A stretch of DNA of 64,000 bases, from contig NZ_PDJK01000002.1 in the NCBI RefSeq assembly GCF_002564045.1, forward strand, positions 1,550,001 to 1,614,000, read 5' to 3'. Position numbers and translations under genes: made by a program. The DNA is from Amycolatopsis sulphurea (GTDB lineage: Bacteria > Actinomycetota > Actinomycetes > Mycobacteriales > Pseudonocardiaceae). This document shows, one piece after another, positions 33,193 through 42,491 of this stretch. Positions within the stretch are counted from its first letter, which is position 1; each line of letters opens with the position of its first letter. The notes under the pieces were generated by a model, which did no database searches, was not told the origin of the DNA, and saw only the letters and a program-made list of their open reading frames with translations.

Positions 33193-34424
33193 CAGCCAGC
33201 ACCTCCGGAAAGCACACCGAACAGGCCGGACAACCCGCTGTTGGGGGACGACGCGTTCCCGCCGCCCGGACCACCGGCCACGGCCGGTGGTTTCGCGTTC
33301 CCGCCGCCCGGACCGGGGATCGGCAGCGGCGGCGGCTGGTTCGCGGGAGTGCCGGCCACCCCGCCGGTCAGCCCGGGCACCGGCAGCACCCCGTTCAGCC
33401 CGTTCTGCCTGCTGCGGCCGAGATTGTCGATGATGTCCTTGAGGTTCAGATCGACCTTGAGGAACAGGTTGAAGTAGTCACCCTTGACGTCGTTGTAGGC
33501 CTGATCGGTGAACGGGTAGGTGAGCAGCAACTCCAGTGCCTTCGGCAGGTCGTTGCCCGCTTCGCCGAGCTTCTGCAGCGTCGGTGTCAGCGCCTTCAGA
33601 TCGGCCACCAGATCCGCCTTGCTCTTGTTCACCGTGTCGGTGGCGACGCCGGAGAGATTGCTCAGCGCGTTCAGCATGGTCACCAGCTGACCGCGTTGCT
33701 GCTCCAGCACACCGAGCCCCGGCCCGAGGTTGTCCACCGCGCCGACCAGCTTGTCCTTCTGATCGCGCAGGGTCATGGACAGCCGGTCGAGCCCGTCCAG
33801 CGCCCGGGTGATGTTCGCCGACTGCTGATCGAGGTTCGTCACCAGCTCGTTCGCGTTGGCCAGCAACGCCTTGAGGTCCGGTTCCCGGCCGGCGGTGACG
33901 TTGTTGAGCTCCTTGGTGATGGTGTTGAGCTGGGCGATGCCACCGCCGTTGAGCAGCATGGACAACGCGCCGAGGACCTCTTCGACTTCGACGTCGCGGC
34001 CGGTGCGCGCGAGCGGGATGGTCGCGCCGTCGGCCAGCTTTCCCTGCGCCTGATCCGCGCCCGGCGAGGCCAGCTCGACGTACTTCTCGCCGAGCAGGCT
34101 GGACTGCTTCACGTTGGCCAGCGCGTTCGCCGGCAGCTTGACGTCGCCGTTGACCTCCACGGTCACCTCGGCGTGCCAGCCGTCCGGGGTCAGCCCGATG
34201 GCCTTCACCTGGCCGACCGGGACCTCGTTCACCTTGACCCCGGACTGCGGCACCAGATCGAGCACGTCCTGGAACTGGATCTTCACCTGGTACGGGTGGT
34301 CGCCGAGATCGGCACCGCCGGGCAGCGGCACGTCGTAGATGCCGGAGAACCCGCAGCCGCCAAGCACGAGGGCGCACACCGCGGCGAGTGCCCCGGCGGC
34401 GGTGTGCTTCGTGAGTCGCTTCAC
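33192..34424 (-). CDS. mceE: Mce family lipoprotein E
   Basis: 410 aa. A lipoprotein signal with lipobox LGGC puts the lipid-anchored Cys at residue 24, as in LprK/MceE proteins. The MCE domain follows (VKIQFQDVLDLVPQSGVKV, EVPVGQVKAIGL), then helices, then a Pro/Gly-rich tail. GTG start at 34424. This is the only lipoprotein of the operon and occupies the fifth mce position, which fits MceE. Confidence 0.92.
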   Translation of the reverse strand: MKRLTKHTAAGALAAVCALVLGGCGFSGIYDVPLPGGADLGDHPYQVKIQFQDVLDLVPQSGVKVNEVPVGQVKAIGLTPDGWHAEVTVEVNGDVKLPANALANVKQSSLLGEKYVELASPGADQAQGKLADGATIPLARTGRDVEVEEVLGALSMLLNGGGIAQLNTITKELNNVTAGREPDLKALLANANELVTNLDQQSANITRALDGLDRLSMTLRDQKDKLVGAVDNLGPGLGVLEQQRGQLVTMLNALSNLSGVATDTVNKSKADLVADLKALTPTLQKLGEAGNDLPKALELLLTYPFTDQAYNDVKGDYFNLFLKVDLNLKDIIDNLGRSRQNGLNGVLPVPGLTGGVAGTPANQPPPLPIPGPGGGNAKPPAVAGGPGGGNASSPNSGLSGLFGVLSGGAG

Positions 34425-34425
34425 C

Positions 34426-35604
34426 TCAGCTCCCCGTCCCGTAGACCTGGCCCTGCAACGGAAGCGGCAGCGGGGGCAGCTTGCCGTTTTCCATCGCCTG
34501 CACGGCCTGCGCCACCGAGGGCAGCGGGACCAGCTTGTCCACCAGCCCGGCGATCCCGTCGCAGGCGGAGCCGAGCAGCTGCTTGGTCACGTCGGTCTGC
34601 TTGAGCAGGCCGCAGACCATCACCAGCGGCGGCTGGGTCAGCTCGTTGAGCAGCGGCCGCGCGTCCAGCGTGCCGGACGAGCCGTTGTACGCACCGACCA
34701 CATTGGACAGTGCGACCGGCGCGATGTCCAGGATCTCGGCCAGCGAACCGCGCTGGTCCACCAGCACCTTGGTGACGCTGGCCAGCTTGTCCACATTGGA
34801 CTTCAACCGGCCGCGATTGCGCTCGATGAAGCCCTGCACGGTCTGCAGCGTGGCGCCCAGCTGTTGCACGGTCGCGGCGAGATCGTCCTTCTCCCCCGCC
34901 AGGAATCCGCTCACCCCGGCCAGCTGCTCCTCGAACTGGCGGACCTGCCCGTCGCTGTTGGCCAGCGACTGCGAAAACCGGCCGAGGTTCTGCACGGTCT
35001 GGAACAGGTCGTCTTTGTTCCCGGCCAAAGTGCCGGCGGCCTGGCCGAGCTTGCTGATCGTGTCGTGCAGGGCCTGTCCGTTGCCGTCCAGGTTCTTCGC
35101 CGCGGTGTTGAGCAGATCCGACAGTGAACCGTTCTTGTTCGCGCCGTTCGGGCCGAGCGTCTCACTCACCCTGGCGAGGCTGGCGGCGAGCTGGTCCACC
35201 TCCAGCGGCACCTCGGTGCGGTCGAGGCCGATCACCGCGCCGTCGGAGATCCGCGCACCGCCGGTGTAGGCCGGGGCGAGCTGCACGTACCGGTCGCTGA
35301 CCAGCGAGGGGGCCACGATCAGCGCCTTGGCGTCGGCGGGCACGGGCACCGAGCGGTCGTACTCCAGATCGACCCGCACCTGATTGCCCATCGGCTGGAC
35401 CTTGGTCACCGTGCCCATGTCGACGCCGAGCATGCGCACGCTGTTGCCCTCGTACAGCCCGACCGTGCCGGCGAAGTAGGCGGTCAGGTGGTTGCGGCCG
35501 GCGTCCTTGAGGGTCCACCAGAGCCCACCGGCGATCAGGAGCGCGAGCACGATCGCGATGGTCACGCCACGCGCGAGCGACTGGCCGAAGCGGGTGTCCG
35601 TCAT
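34426..35604 (-). CDS. mceD: Mce family protein D
   Basis: 392 aa from ATG 35604, which overlaps the mceC stop by 4 bp (ATGA); a GTG at 35616 sits too close to the GGAGG. One N-terminal membrane anchor (GVTIAIVLALLIAGGLWW), the MCE domain (GLYEGNSVRMLGVDMGTVT), then long helices with TAAKNLDGNGQALHDTISKL. Subunit of the envelope channel. Confidence 0.9.
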   Translation of the reverse strand: MTDTRFGQSLARGVTIAIVLALLIAGGLWWTLKDAGRNHLTAYFAGTVGLYEGNSVRMLGVDMGTVTKVQPMGNQVRVDLEYDRSVPVPADAKALIVAPSLVSDRYVQLAPAYTGGARISDGAVIGLDRTEVPLEVDQLAASLARVSETLGPNGANKNGSLSDLLNTAAKNLDGNGQALHDTISKLGQAAGTLAGNKDDLFQTVQNLGRFSQSLANSDGQVRQFEEQLAGVSGFLAGEKDDLAATVQQLGATLQTVQGFIERNRGRLKSNVDKLASVTKVLVDQRGSLAEILDIAPVALSNVVGAYNGSSGTLDARPLLNELTQPPLVMVCGLLKQTDVTKQLLGSACDGIAGLVDKLVPLPSVAQAVQAMENGKLPPLPLPLQGQVYGTGS

Positions 35605-36587
35605 TTGCCGTAGCACCCCTCCGGGTTGAGCGGGCCGACCGAGGGCAGCACCAGTCCGCAGATGTAGTTGTCGAACCAGCGCCCGGTGCCGATGGTGTTG
35701 TTGAAGACCCGGATGAACGGGGCGAACTTGGCGATACCCTGCGCCAGCGAGTCCTGGTTGCGCTGCAGCATCGAGGTCAGCTGGTCGAGCTGGGTGAGCA
35801 CCGGGCCGAGCTGCTTGTCGTTGTCGTCCACCAGGCCCTGCAGCTGGGTGGCCAGCGCGCGGGAACCGTCGAGCAGGGCACGGATCGCCTGCTCCCGCTT
35901 GGAGATCTCGTCCAGCAGCTGATTGCCGTCGGTGAGCAGCTTCTGCACCTCGGCGTCCCGGTCCACCAGGGTCTGCGACACCTGACGGGTATTGGACAAC
36001 AACGTGGACAGCTGCGAATCCCGTTTGGCGATGGTGTCCGACAGCTTCGACAGCCCGGACAGCGCGCCCTTCACATCCTGCGGCGTGTTCGCGAAGGTCT
36101 GGCTGATCGCGTCGAAGCTCTGCGCGAGCTGGCCGGTGTTGATGTTGTCGACCGTCTGCGACAGCCCGCGGAAGGCGTCGAGCACGTCATACGGGGACAT
36201 CGTGCGATCCCGCGGGATCGGCTGGGCCGGGTCGAGCATGCCCGCGCCTTGCGGGTCGAGCGACACGTACTTCTGCCCGAGCAGGGTCTTGATCTTGATC
36301 GCCGCGGTCGTCTTGTCGCCGAGCCAGGCGTCCTTGACCTTGAACGAGACCTTGACGCTGGCGCCGTCCAGCTTGATCTCCGACACCTTGCCGACCTTGA
36401 CCCCGGCAACGCGCACGTCGTTCTCCGAGGTCAGCCCGGCCGCCTCGGAGAACTCCGCGCTGTAGGTGGTGCCGCCGCCGATCACCGGCAGATCGTCGGA
36501 GTTGAGCGCGGCGATGAAGCCGAGCGTGATCACCGCGATCCCGATCAGGGCGATCGGGATCGGATTGCGCTTCTGGAACGACTTCAT
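35601..36587 (-). CDS. mceC: Mce family protein C
   Basis: 328 aa from ATG 36587 (MKSFQKRNPIPIALIGIAVI), overlapping the mceB stop by 4 bp; a longer upstream frame is coding shadow of mceB. Membrane anchor, then MCE domain (AGLTSENDVRVAGVKVGKVS), then helices with LLSNTRQVSQTLVDRDAEV, ending in the conserved two-Cys region NYICGLVLPSVG...EGCYGK. Envelope subunit of the importer. Confidence 0.9.
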   Translation of the reverse strand: MKSFQKRNPIPIALIGIAVITLGFIAALNSDDLPVIGGGTTYSAEFSEAAGLTSENDVRVAGVKVGKVSEIKLDGASVKVSFKVKDAWLGDKTTAAIKIKTLLGQKYVSLDPQGAGMLDPAQPIPRDRTMSPYDVLDAFRGLSQTVDNINTGQLAQSFDAISQTFANTPQDVKGALSGLSKLSDTIAKRDSQLSTLLSNTRQVSQTLVDRDAEVQKLLTDGNQLLDEISKREQAIRALLDGSRALATQLQGLVDDNDKQLGPVLTQLDQLTSMLQRNQDSLAQGIAKFAPFIRVFNNTIGTGRWFDNYICGLVLPSVGPLNPEGCYGK

Positions 36588-37615
36588 CCGGTGCACCTCT
36601 CCCGCGTGGAGGGCATCAGCGGCACGTTGATCTCCTGGTTGATCAACGGCGGCAGCGAGACACTCCCCTTGACCTCGCAGGCGTAGAAGTTGAACCACGA
36701 GCCGTAGTCCGCGGTCTTGGTCAGCGCGGCCGCCTTCTTCGGCAGGAACTGGAGAAAGTGCTCGACCAGGGGTTCGTTCTGGTTCAGCTTCGTGGTGAGG
36801 CCGCCCAGCGCGGAAATGTCGTCCTTGAGCGGCCGGCGCGCGTCCTCCAGCAGCCCGGCGGTGGTGTTCGCGAGGGTGCCGAGGCCCTCGATCGCGTCGC
36901 CGATCGGCTTGCGGTCCGCGGCCAGCCCGGACACCAGCTGCTGGAGGTTGACGATCAGCGTGTTCAGCTGCGGGGTGTGCGCGTTGACCGTGTCCAGCAC
37001 CGTGGTGAGGTTGTCGATGACCTCACCGATCACCTGGTCCTTGTTCGCGATGGTGGTGGCCAGCGAAGCGGTGTGCGACAACAGGCTTTCCACCGTGCCG
37101 CCTTCGCCTTGCAGCACCTGGATGATCTCGTAGGACAGCTTGTTCACGTCGTCCGGGTTGAGCGCGGTGAACAGCGGTTTGAAGCCGTTGAACAACTCGG
37201 TCAGGTCCAGGGCCGGAGTGGTGCGTTCGAGCGGGATGTCGCCGCCCGGCTGGAGCGTGGCACCGGAGGAGTCGCTGCCCTCGCCGAGCGAAACGTAACG
37301 CTGGCCGACCAGGTTGCGGAACTTGATCTGCGCGGTGACCCCCGCGGGCAGCGTGCGCCCGGAGTCCACCTCGAAGTCCACCTCGGCCTGGCGCTTGTCG
37401 ACGATCTTCACGTCCTTGACCTGGCCGACGCGCACCCCGGCGATGCGCACGTCGTCGTTCGGCAGCAGCAGCGTGGCGTCGGTGAACCGCGCCGAGTAGT
37501 CGTTGGTGCTGGAGGTGTCGATGTTCGCGATGCTGATCCCGAGCACGGTCGTGCACAGCACCGTGACCACCACGAAGATGCTCAGCTTGAGCAGCGGTGC
37601 AAGCAGGCCCCTCAC
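36584..37615 (-). CDS. mceB: Mce family protein B
   Basis: 343 aa, GTG start at 37615 in a 4-bp overlap with the mceA stop (GTGA). Membrane anchor LLKLSIFVVVTVLCTTVLG, MCE domain (LPNDDVRIAGVRVGQVKDVK, NLVGQRYVSLGEG), then long helical part. The C-terminal Cys pair NFYACEVKG...RERCTG matches other MceB proteins. Envelope subunit. Confidence 0.9.
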   Translation of the reverse strand: MRGLLAPLLKLSIFVVVTVLCTTVLGISIANIDTSSTNDYSARFTDATLLLPNDDVRIAGVRVGQVKDVKIVDKRQAEVDFEVDSGRTLPAGVTAQIKFRNLVGQRYVSLGEGSDSSGATLQPGGDIPLERTTPALDLTELFNGFKPLFTALNPDDVNKLSYEIIQVLQGEGGTVESLLSHTASLATTIANKDQVIGEVIDNLTTVLDTVNAHTPQLNTLIVNLQQLVSGLAADRKPIGDAIEGLGTLANTTAGLLEDARRPLKDDISALGGLTTKLNQNEPLVEHFLQFLPKKAAALTKTADYGSWFNFYACEVKGSVSLPPLINQEINVPLMPSTRERCTG

Positions 37616-38952
37616 TTGACCCTCACCTCCGCACCCCGGTACAGCGGGCCGACCAGCAGCGAGCCCCAGCCCGGGAACCGGCTCTGCGACATGCCCAGCT
37701 CCGGACCGATCAGCGCACCCAGGAAGTTGTTCTCCGCGGCCGAATTCGCCGGGTTGCCGCCCGCCGCGCCACCGCCGTCGAAACCACCGGAGTCGGCCTT
37801 GAAGCTGGCCGGGTTCACGCCCTGGCCCACCGAATTCGGCGAGGTGGGGTGTTTCGTGCCGTCCTTGAGCGGACCGTCCGGCGGCTCCTGCGGGAACGGG
37901 TTCTGCGCCGGGTCGAGGTCGTAGCAGCGCGGGCCGCGCTTGTCGTCCGCCCGCGGCTCCTCACCGGGCTGGTAGGCCCCGCGGTTCACCACGATTTCGA
38001 GGTTCGCGTGCAGGCCCGGCTCGTTGCTGCCCTTGCCGAGCGCCTTGTCGATCACCGGGACCATCTTCGCCATCTGCCCCATCACGCACGGGTACTCCGG
38101 CGCGTATTTGGCCAGCAGCTCGGCCGTCGGGCGCGCGGTGTGCGCGAGACTGATCAGGTTCTGGGAGTTGGCCTGCAGGAACGCCTGCAGGTCCTGCGAG
38201 GCGGTGGTGAGGCTGCCGTAGAGGTTCGACAACTGCTGCTGCTCGTCCACCACCGTGCGGGTGGTGGTGCTCAGATTGTCCAGGCTCTGCACCAGATCCG
38301 GGGCGGAGGAGCCGAGATGATCGGAGAACTCCGCGAGCGCCTTGAGGTCGTGCTGCAGCTGGGGCTCGTGCGGATTCAGCTCGCCGAGGTAGTCGCCCAG
38401 CTGCGACAACGTCTCACCCAGCGGCTTGCCCCGGCCTTCCAGCGCGGTGGAGATCGCGGTCAGTGTGCTGGACAGCTTCTGCGGCCGCACCGCCTGCAGC
38501 ACCGGCATCAGATGGGCCAGCGCCTGTTCCAGCTCGACCGCGCTCGACGTCCGGTCCTGCGGGATCACGTCGCCCTGCGCGAGGCTCTTCGCCGCCGGAT
38601 CCTGCGGGATCTCCAGCGAAACGTAGCGCTCCCCGAACAAGGTCTTCGGCAGGAACCGCGCGGACACGTTCCGCGGGATCAGGTCCACCGAGTCCGGGTT
38701 CAGGTCGAGAGTCAGCTCCGCCCCGGTGGGCGTCGCGCTGATCGACTTGACCGTACCGACAATCAGCCCGCGCACCTTCACGTCCGATTGTTCGAGCAGC
38801 TGGTTGCCGATCTCGCCGGCCTCCAGCTTCACCGTGACGAACTTGGAGAAAGCCTTGTCGTACAACGCGATACTGAGCGCGATCCCGCCCACCAGCAGGG
38901 CCACCAGGAGCAGGCCGAGCAACCTGCGACGCAGCGTCGCGCCCGCGCTCAT
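37612..38952 (-). CDS. mceA: Mce family protein A
   Basis: 446 aa from ATG 38952, overlapping the second permease stop by 4 bp (ATGA). Anchor LLGLLLVALLVGGIALSIAL, MCE domain (LLEQSDVKVRGLIVGTVKSI, TLFGERYVSLEIP), helices, then a Gly/Pro/Asn-rich C-terminal region of ~110 residues. First substrate-binding subunit of the operon. The frame upstream of 38952 is antisense-free coding of the permease in another register and was discarded. Confidence 0.9.
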   Translation of the reverse strand: MSAGATLRRRLLGLLLVALLVGGIALSIALYDKAFSKFVTVKLEAGEIGNQLLEQSDVKVRGLIVGTVKSISATPTGAELTLDLNPDSVDLIPRNVSARFLPKTLFGERYVSLEIPQDPAAKSLAQGDVIPQDRTSSAVELEQALAHLMPVLQAVRPQKLSSTLTAISTALEGRGKPLGETLSQLGDYLGELNPHEPQLQHDLKALAEFSDHLGSSAPDLVQSLDNLSTTTRTVVDEQQQLSNLYGSLTTASQDLQAFLQANSQNLISLAHTARPTAELLAKYAPEYPCVMGQMAKMVPVIDKALGKGSNEPGLHANLEIVVNRGAYQPGEEPRADDKRGPRCYDLDPAQNPFPQEPPDGPLKDGTKHPTSPNSVGQGVNPASFKADSGGFDGGGAAGGNPANSAAENNFLGALIGPELGMSQSRFPGWGSLLVGPLYRGAEVRVK

Positions 38953-39785
38953 CCGGCGATCCTCACCGTGACATCGGTCCCCCAGATGGCGAAACCGATG
39001 AAGAAGTTCACGATCGAGACCGTGACGATGGACAGCCGCACGGCCCGGCCCACGGCCACCCCCACCCCGGCGGGCCCGCCGGTGGCCCGATACCCGAAGT
39101 AGCAGTGGGAAAGGATGATCAGGACGCTGAAGATGAGCACCTTGATGAACGAATAGAGCACGTCCTCCGGTGGCAAGAACAGATCGAAGTAATGATCGTA
39201 GGTACCCGCCGACTGACCGTAGATATAGATGACCACCAGCCGCGAAGCCAGATACGAGCTGAGCAGGCCGATGATGTAGAGCGGGATCACCGCGACGAAC
39301 CCGGCGATGATCCGCGTGGTGACCAGATACGGCAGGCTCGGCACACCCATCACTTCGAGCGCGTCGATCTCTTCGGAGATACGCATTGCGCCCAGTTGCG
39401 CGGTGAAACCGGCGCCGACCGTCGCGGACAAGGCCAGCCCGGCCACCAGCGGCGCGATTTCCCGGGTGTTGAAGAACGCGGTGAGAAAGCCGGTGAACGC
39501 CGAGGTGCCGATCGAGTTCAGCGCCGAGAAGCCCTGGATACCGACGAGCACCCCGGTGAACAGGGTCAGGCCGACCATCACACCGACCGTGCCGCCGATG
39601 ACCGCCAGCGAGCCGGACCCGAAGCTGACCTCGGCCAGCAGCCGCAGCACCTCCCGCAGATACCGGCGCAGCGTCCGCGGAACCCACAGCAACGCGCGGC
39701 CGTAGAAGGACATCTGGTCGCCGAGCGCGTCCAGCGTCTCCAGCGGCCGGTGGGCCAGCCGCTTCGCACCCGCGATGAACGTCAT
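38949..39785 (-). CDS. yrbEB: YrbEB-type Mce permease
   Basis: Integral membrane permease of the MlaE family, 278 aa with several hydrophobic segments. The EQ-loop-type motif SEEIDALEVMGVPSLPYLV is present. It forms the ABC permease with the preceding paralogue, powered by the MceG ATPase. One base separates it from yrbEA. Confidence 0.93.
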   Translation of the reverse strand: MTFIAGAKRLAHRPLETLDALGDQMSFYGRALLWVPRTLRRYLREVLRLLAEVSFGSGSLAVIGGTVGVMVGLTLFTGVLVGIQGFSALNSIGTSAFTGFLTAFFNTREIAPLVAGLALSATVGAGFTAQLGAMRISEEIDALEVMGVPSLPYLVTTRIIAGFVAVIPLYIIGLLSSYLASRLVVIYIYGQSAGTYDHYFDLFLPPEDVLYSFIKVLIFSVLIILSHCYFGYRATGGPAGVGVAVGRAVRLSIVTVSIVNFFIGFAIWGTDVTVRIAG

Positions 39786-39786
39786 G

Positions 39787-40581
39787 TCAGTCCAGCTTTC
39801 CGGGCACGATCTGCAGGTAGATCAGGGTGATCACGAAGTTGACCACGAACAGCAGCAGGAACGTGATGACCACGGACTGGTTCACCGCGTCCCCGACGCC
39901 CTTCGGGCCGCCGCGCGGGTGCAGCCCGCGGTAGGCGGCGACCACCGCGGCGAGGAAGCCGAAGATCACGGCCTTGAGTTCCCCGACCCACAGGTCGGGC
40001 AGCTGTGCCAGCGCGGAAAAACTGGACAGGTAAGCGCCCGGGGTACCGCCCTGCAGCACCACGTTGAACAGGTAACCGCCGAGCACGCCGATCACGCTGA
40101 CCATTCCGTTGAGCAGCAACGCAACCAGCATCATCGCGAGCGTGCGCGGCACGATCAGGCGCTGGACCGCGGACACGCCCAGCACCTCCATCGCGTCGAT
40201 CTCCTCGCGGATGGTGCGCGCGCCGATGTCGGCACAGACCGCGCTGCCCCCCGCGCCGGCCACCAGCAGCGCGGTGACCAGCGGGCTGGCCTGCTGCACC
40301 GTGGCCAGCACCGAACCGGCCCCGGTGTAGGACTGCGCGCCCAGCTGGCGGGCCAGCGCCCCGAACTGGAGCGAGATGACCGCACCGAACGGGATCGCGA
40401 CCAGCGCGGTGGGCAGGATCGTCACGCTCGCGACGAACCACGCCTGCTGGATGAACTCCCGGAACTGGAACGGGCGCTGGAACATGCCCCGCACGATGTC
40501 GAGACCGAGAGCGAAGAGATTCCCGGTCTCCCGGAGCATGCCGTAGCCGGGGAATTTCGCCGGGGACGCCGGAGAGCTCAC
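39787..40581 (-). CDS. yrbEA: YrbEA-type Mce permease
   Basis: MlaE-family permease, 264 aa, GTG start at 40581 in a 4-bp overlap with the ATPase stop. The signature TIREEIDAMEVLGVSAVQRL matches the ATPase-contacting loop of MlaE. About five to six hydrophobic segments. Its tight coupling to mceG is informative because in mycobacteria the ATPase gene is not part of the mce operons. Confidence 0.93.
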   Translation of the reverse strand: MSSPASPAKFPGYGMLRETGNLFALGLDIVRGMFQRPFQFREFIQQAWFVASVTILPTALVAIPFGAVISLQFGALARQLGAQSYTGAGSVLATVQQASPLVTALLVAGAGGSAVCADIGARTIREEIDAMEVLGVSAVQRLIVPRTLAMMLVALLLNGMVSVIGVLGGYLFNVVLQGGTPGAYLSSFSALAQLPDLWVGELKAVIFGFLAAVVAAYRGLHPRGGPKGVGDAVNQSVVITFLLLFVVNFVITLIYLQIVPGKLD

Positions 40582-41744
40582 GCGCCACCCTGCCCGTGCC
40601 GTGGCGGCCCGCCGGCACTGCCCGGGATGCGGGCGACCTGATCGGCGGGCAGCCGGCCCTGGTGCTGGTCCGGCACCGGCGTGTCGAGACCGGGCAGCTG
40701 CTGGGCGTCCTCCGGGCCGGGCCGGTGCGCCGGAGCCTGCGGCCGCACGTCGTAGTGGTGCTGTTGCTCCGGGGTGAGGGATTCGATGATGCCCTCCTGC
40801 GCGGCAGGCGGCAGCGTGTGCAGGATCCCCATCACACGGTCCATCCGGCGCCGGGCGCCCGCGCGTTCCGGAACCCCCGGGCTGACCTGCATCTGCGGCA
40901 CGACCCCGCGCACGTCCTCGTTCAGCGTGTCACCGTGACCCGCCTCGGCCTCGGCCGCCTCGCGCGCCATCGTCGCGGAGTCCTTCTCCTCGGACATCCC
41001 GATCGGACCTTGCTTGCGCCCGTTGAGAAATTGCGCCACCACCGGCTCGTCGCTGGTCAGCAGCACCTCGCGCGGGCCGAACATGACCAGCTCCTTGCGG
41101 AAGAGCATGCCCAGGTTGTCCGGCACCGTGCGGGCCAGGTTGATGTTGTGCGACACGATCAGGAAGGTCGCGTCGATCTGCGCGTTCACGTCCAGGAACA
41201 GCTGCGAGATATACGTGGTGCGCACCGGGTCCAGACCCGAGTCCGGCTCGTCCACCAGAACGATCTCCGGATCCAGCACCAATGCCCTGGCCAGCCCGGC
41301 CCGTTTGCGCATTCCGCCGGAGATCTCCCCCGGCAGCTTCTTCTCCGCCCCCGCCAAACCGGTCATCTCCAGCTTTTCCAGCACGATCCGGCGGATCTCG
41401 GTCTCCGACTTCTTCGTGTGCTCCCGCAACGGAAACGCCACGTTGTCGAACAGATTCATCGAACCGAACAACGCGCCGTCCTGGAACAGCACCCCGAACA
41501 GTTTGCGGATCTCGTACAGCTTGTGCTCGGAACAGGTCACGATGTCCACGCCGTTGATCACGCAGCGCCCGCGATCGGGCTTGAGCAGGCCGATCATCGA
41601 CTTCAGGAACACCGATTTGCCGGTTCCCGACGGGCCGAGCATCGCCGAGACCTCACCGGGCGGCAGGGTCAGCGTCACGTCCCGCCAGATGGTCTGCCTG
41701 CCGAAGGACTTGGTCAGACCTTCGATGACCACCTCGGCACCCAT
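40578..41744 (-). CDS. mceG: Mce transporter ATPase MceG (Mkl-like)
   Basis: ABC ATPase that energises Mce lipid import, 388 aa from ATG 41744 with GGAGG four bases upstream; 23 extra in-frame residues before it are discarded. Walker A GPSGTGKS at 37-44, signature EISGGMRKRAGLARAL, Walker B EIVLVDEPDSGLDP, and switch His in LIVSHN. A C-terminal extension of ~130 residues contains ILHTLPPAAQEGIIESLTPE, as in MlaF/Mkl proteins. It is the first gene of the operon, just behind rplL and its terminator. Confidence 0.94.
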   Translation of the reverse strand: MGAEVVIEGLTKSFGRQTIWRDVTLTLPPGEVSAMLGPSGTGKSVFLKSMIGLLKPDRGRCVINGVDIVTCSEHKLYEIRKLFGVLFQDGALFGSMNLFDNVAFPLREHTKKSETEIRRIVLEKLEMTGLAGAEKKLPGEISGGMRKRAGLARALVLDPEIVLVDEPDSGLDPVRTTYISQLFLDVNAQIDATFLIVSHNINLARTVPDNLGMLFRKELVMFGPREVLLTSDEPVVAQFLNGRKQGPIGMSEEKDSATMAREAAEAEAGHGDTLNEDVRGVVPQMQVSPGVPERAGARRRMDRVMGILHTLPPAAQEGIIESLTPEQQHHYDVRPQAPAHRPGPEDAQQLPGLDTPVPDQHQGRLPADQVARIPGSAGGPPRHGQGGA

Positions 41745-41881
41745 CGCACCTCCTGGAGCTGTTCCGCGTCGTTCGCGGGGTGGCGCCCGCGCCGCCCTCG
41801 ATCTCCGCGTCAACCAGGTGCAACGAGCGCGGGGCGAACAGGTTACTCACCAGTTTTGCCGTCTGACCTGCCCCGCCGGTG

Positions 41882-41894
41882 CCCCCCCCCCCCC
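41882..41894. repeat. Poly-C tract, 13 bases
   Basis: Thirteen consecutive C on the plus strand (G on the minus strand), within the 311-bp gap between rplL and mceG, about 140 bp upstream of the mceG start. Such runs are prone to slippage and to sequencing error. The rest of the gap holds the rplL terminator and no gene. Confidence 0.85.
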
Positions 41895-41986
41895 GGGCGG
41901 GAGATTGGTTCCGGTGACCGATGGCAGCACGGTAATGCACGTCACCCGGTGCCGCACAACCAGTCGGTCCACCCCGCGAACACACG

Positions 41987-42024
41987 AAAAAGGGGCGGGC
42001 ATCCGGTGGATGCCCGCCCCTTTT
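41987..42024 (-). terminator. Intrinsic terminator of rplJL
   Basis: A 13-bp GC stem (GGGGCGGGCATCC and its complement) flanked by A-runs and T-runs, with a 3-nt loop. On the minus strand the stem is followed by TTTTT, a textbook Rho-independent terminator. It sits 32 bp after the rplL stop, so Mce transcription probably starts from its own promoter. Confidence 0.92.
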
Positions 42025-42055
42025 CGGTGCTGCGGTAGGCGCTACGCGCCCGAGA

Positions 42056-42442
42056 TCACTTGATGGCGATCTTGGCGCCCGCGGCCTCGAGCTTCTCCTT
42101 GGCGGCGTTGGCGGCGTCCTTGTCCACCTTCTCCAGCAGCGCCTTCGGGGCGGCCTCGACCAGCTCCTTGGCCTCCTTCAGGCCCAGGCCCGAGACGACC
42201 TCGCGGACGACCTTGATGACCTGGATCTTCTTGTCACCGGCGGACTCGAGGACGACGTCGAACTCGTCCTGCTCCTCGACGGCGGCCGGGGCGGCGGCAC
42301 CCGGGGCAGCGGCGACGACGGCGGCCGGCGCGGCGGCGGTCACGTCGAAGACCTCTTCGAACTCCTTCACGAAGTCCGACAGCTCAAGGAGGGTCAGCTC
42401 CTTGAAGGCGTCGATCAGCTCGGCGGTGCTCAGCTTCGCCAT
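42056..42442 (-). CDS. rplL: 50S ribosomal protein L7/L12
   Basis: Stalk protein that recruits translational GTPases, 128 aa. An N-terminal dimerisation domain ([20 protein letters not shown]), an Ala/Pro-rich hinge, and the C-terminal domain ([39 protein letters not shown]) are all intact. It follows rplJ by 49 bp and ends before a strong terminator. Confidence 0.98.
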   Translation of the reverse strand: MAKLSTAELIDAFKELTLLELSDFVKEFEEVFDVTAAAPAAVVAAAPGAAAPAAVEEQDEFDVVLESAGDKKIQVIKVVREVVSGLGLKEAKELVEAAPKALLEKVDKDAANAAKEKLEAAGAKIAIK

Positions 42443-42491
42443 GATGGCTTCCTCTCAGAAAAACGAACGAGACGTTCGGGGTGGGGGTGGT

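Noticed and set aside
41745..42055. A gene between rplL and mceG
   Set aside because: The stretch contains only the terminator, the poly-C run and upstream sequence of mceG; frames crossing it are broken by low-complexity DNA.
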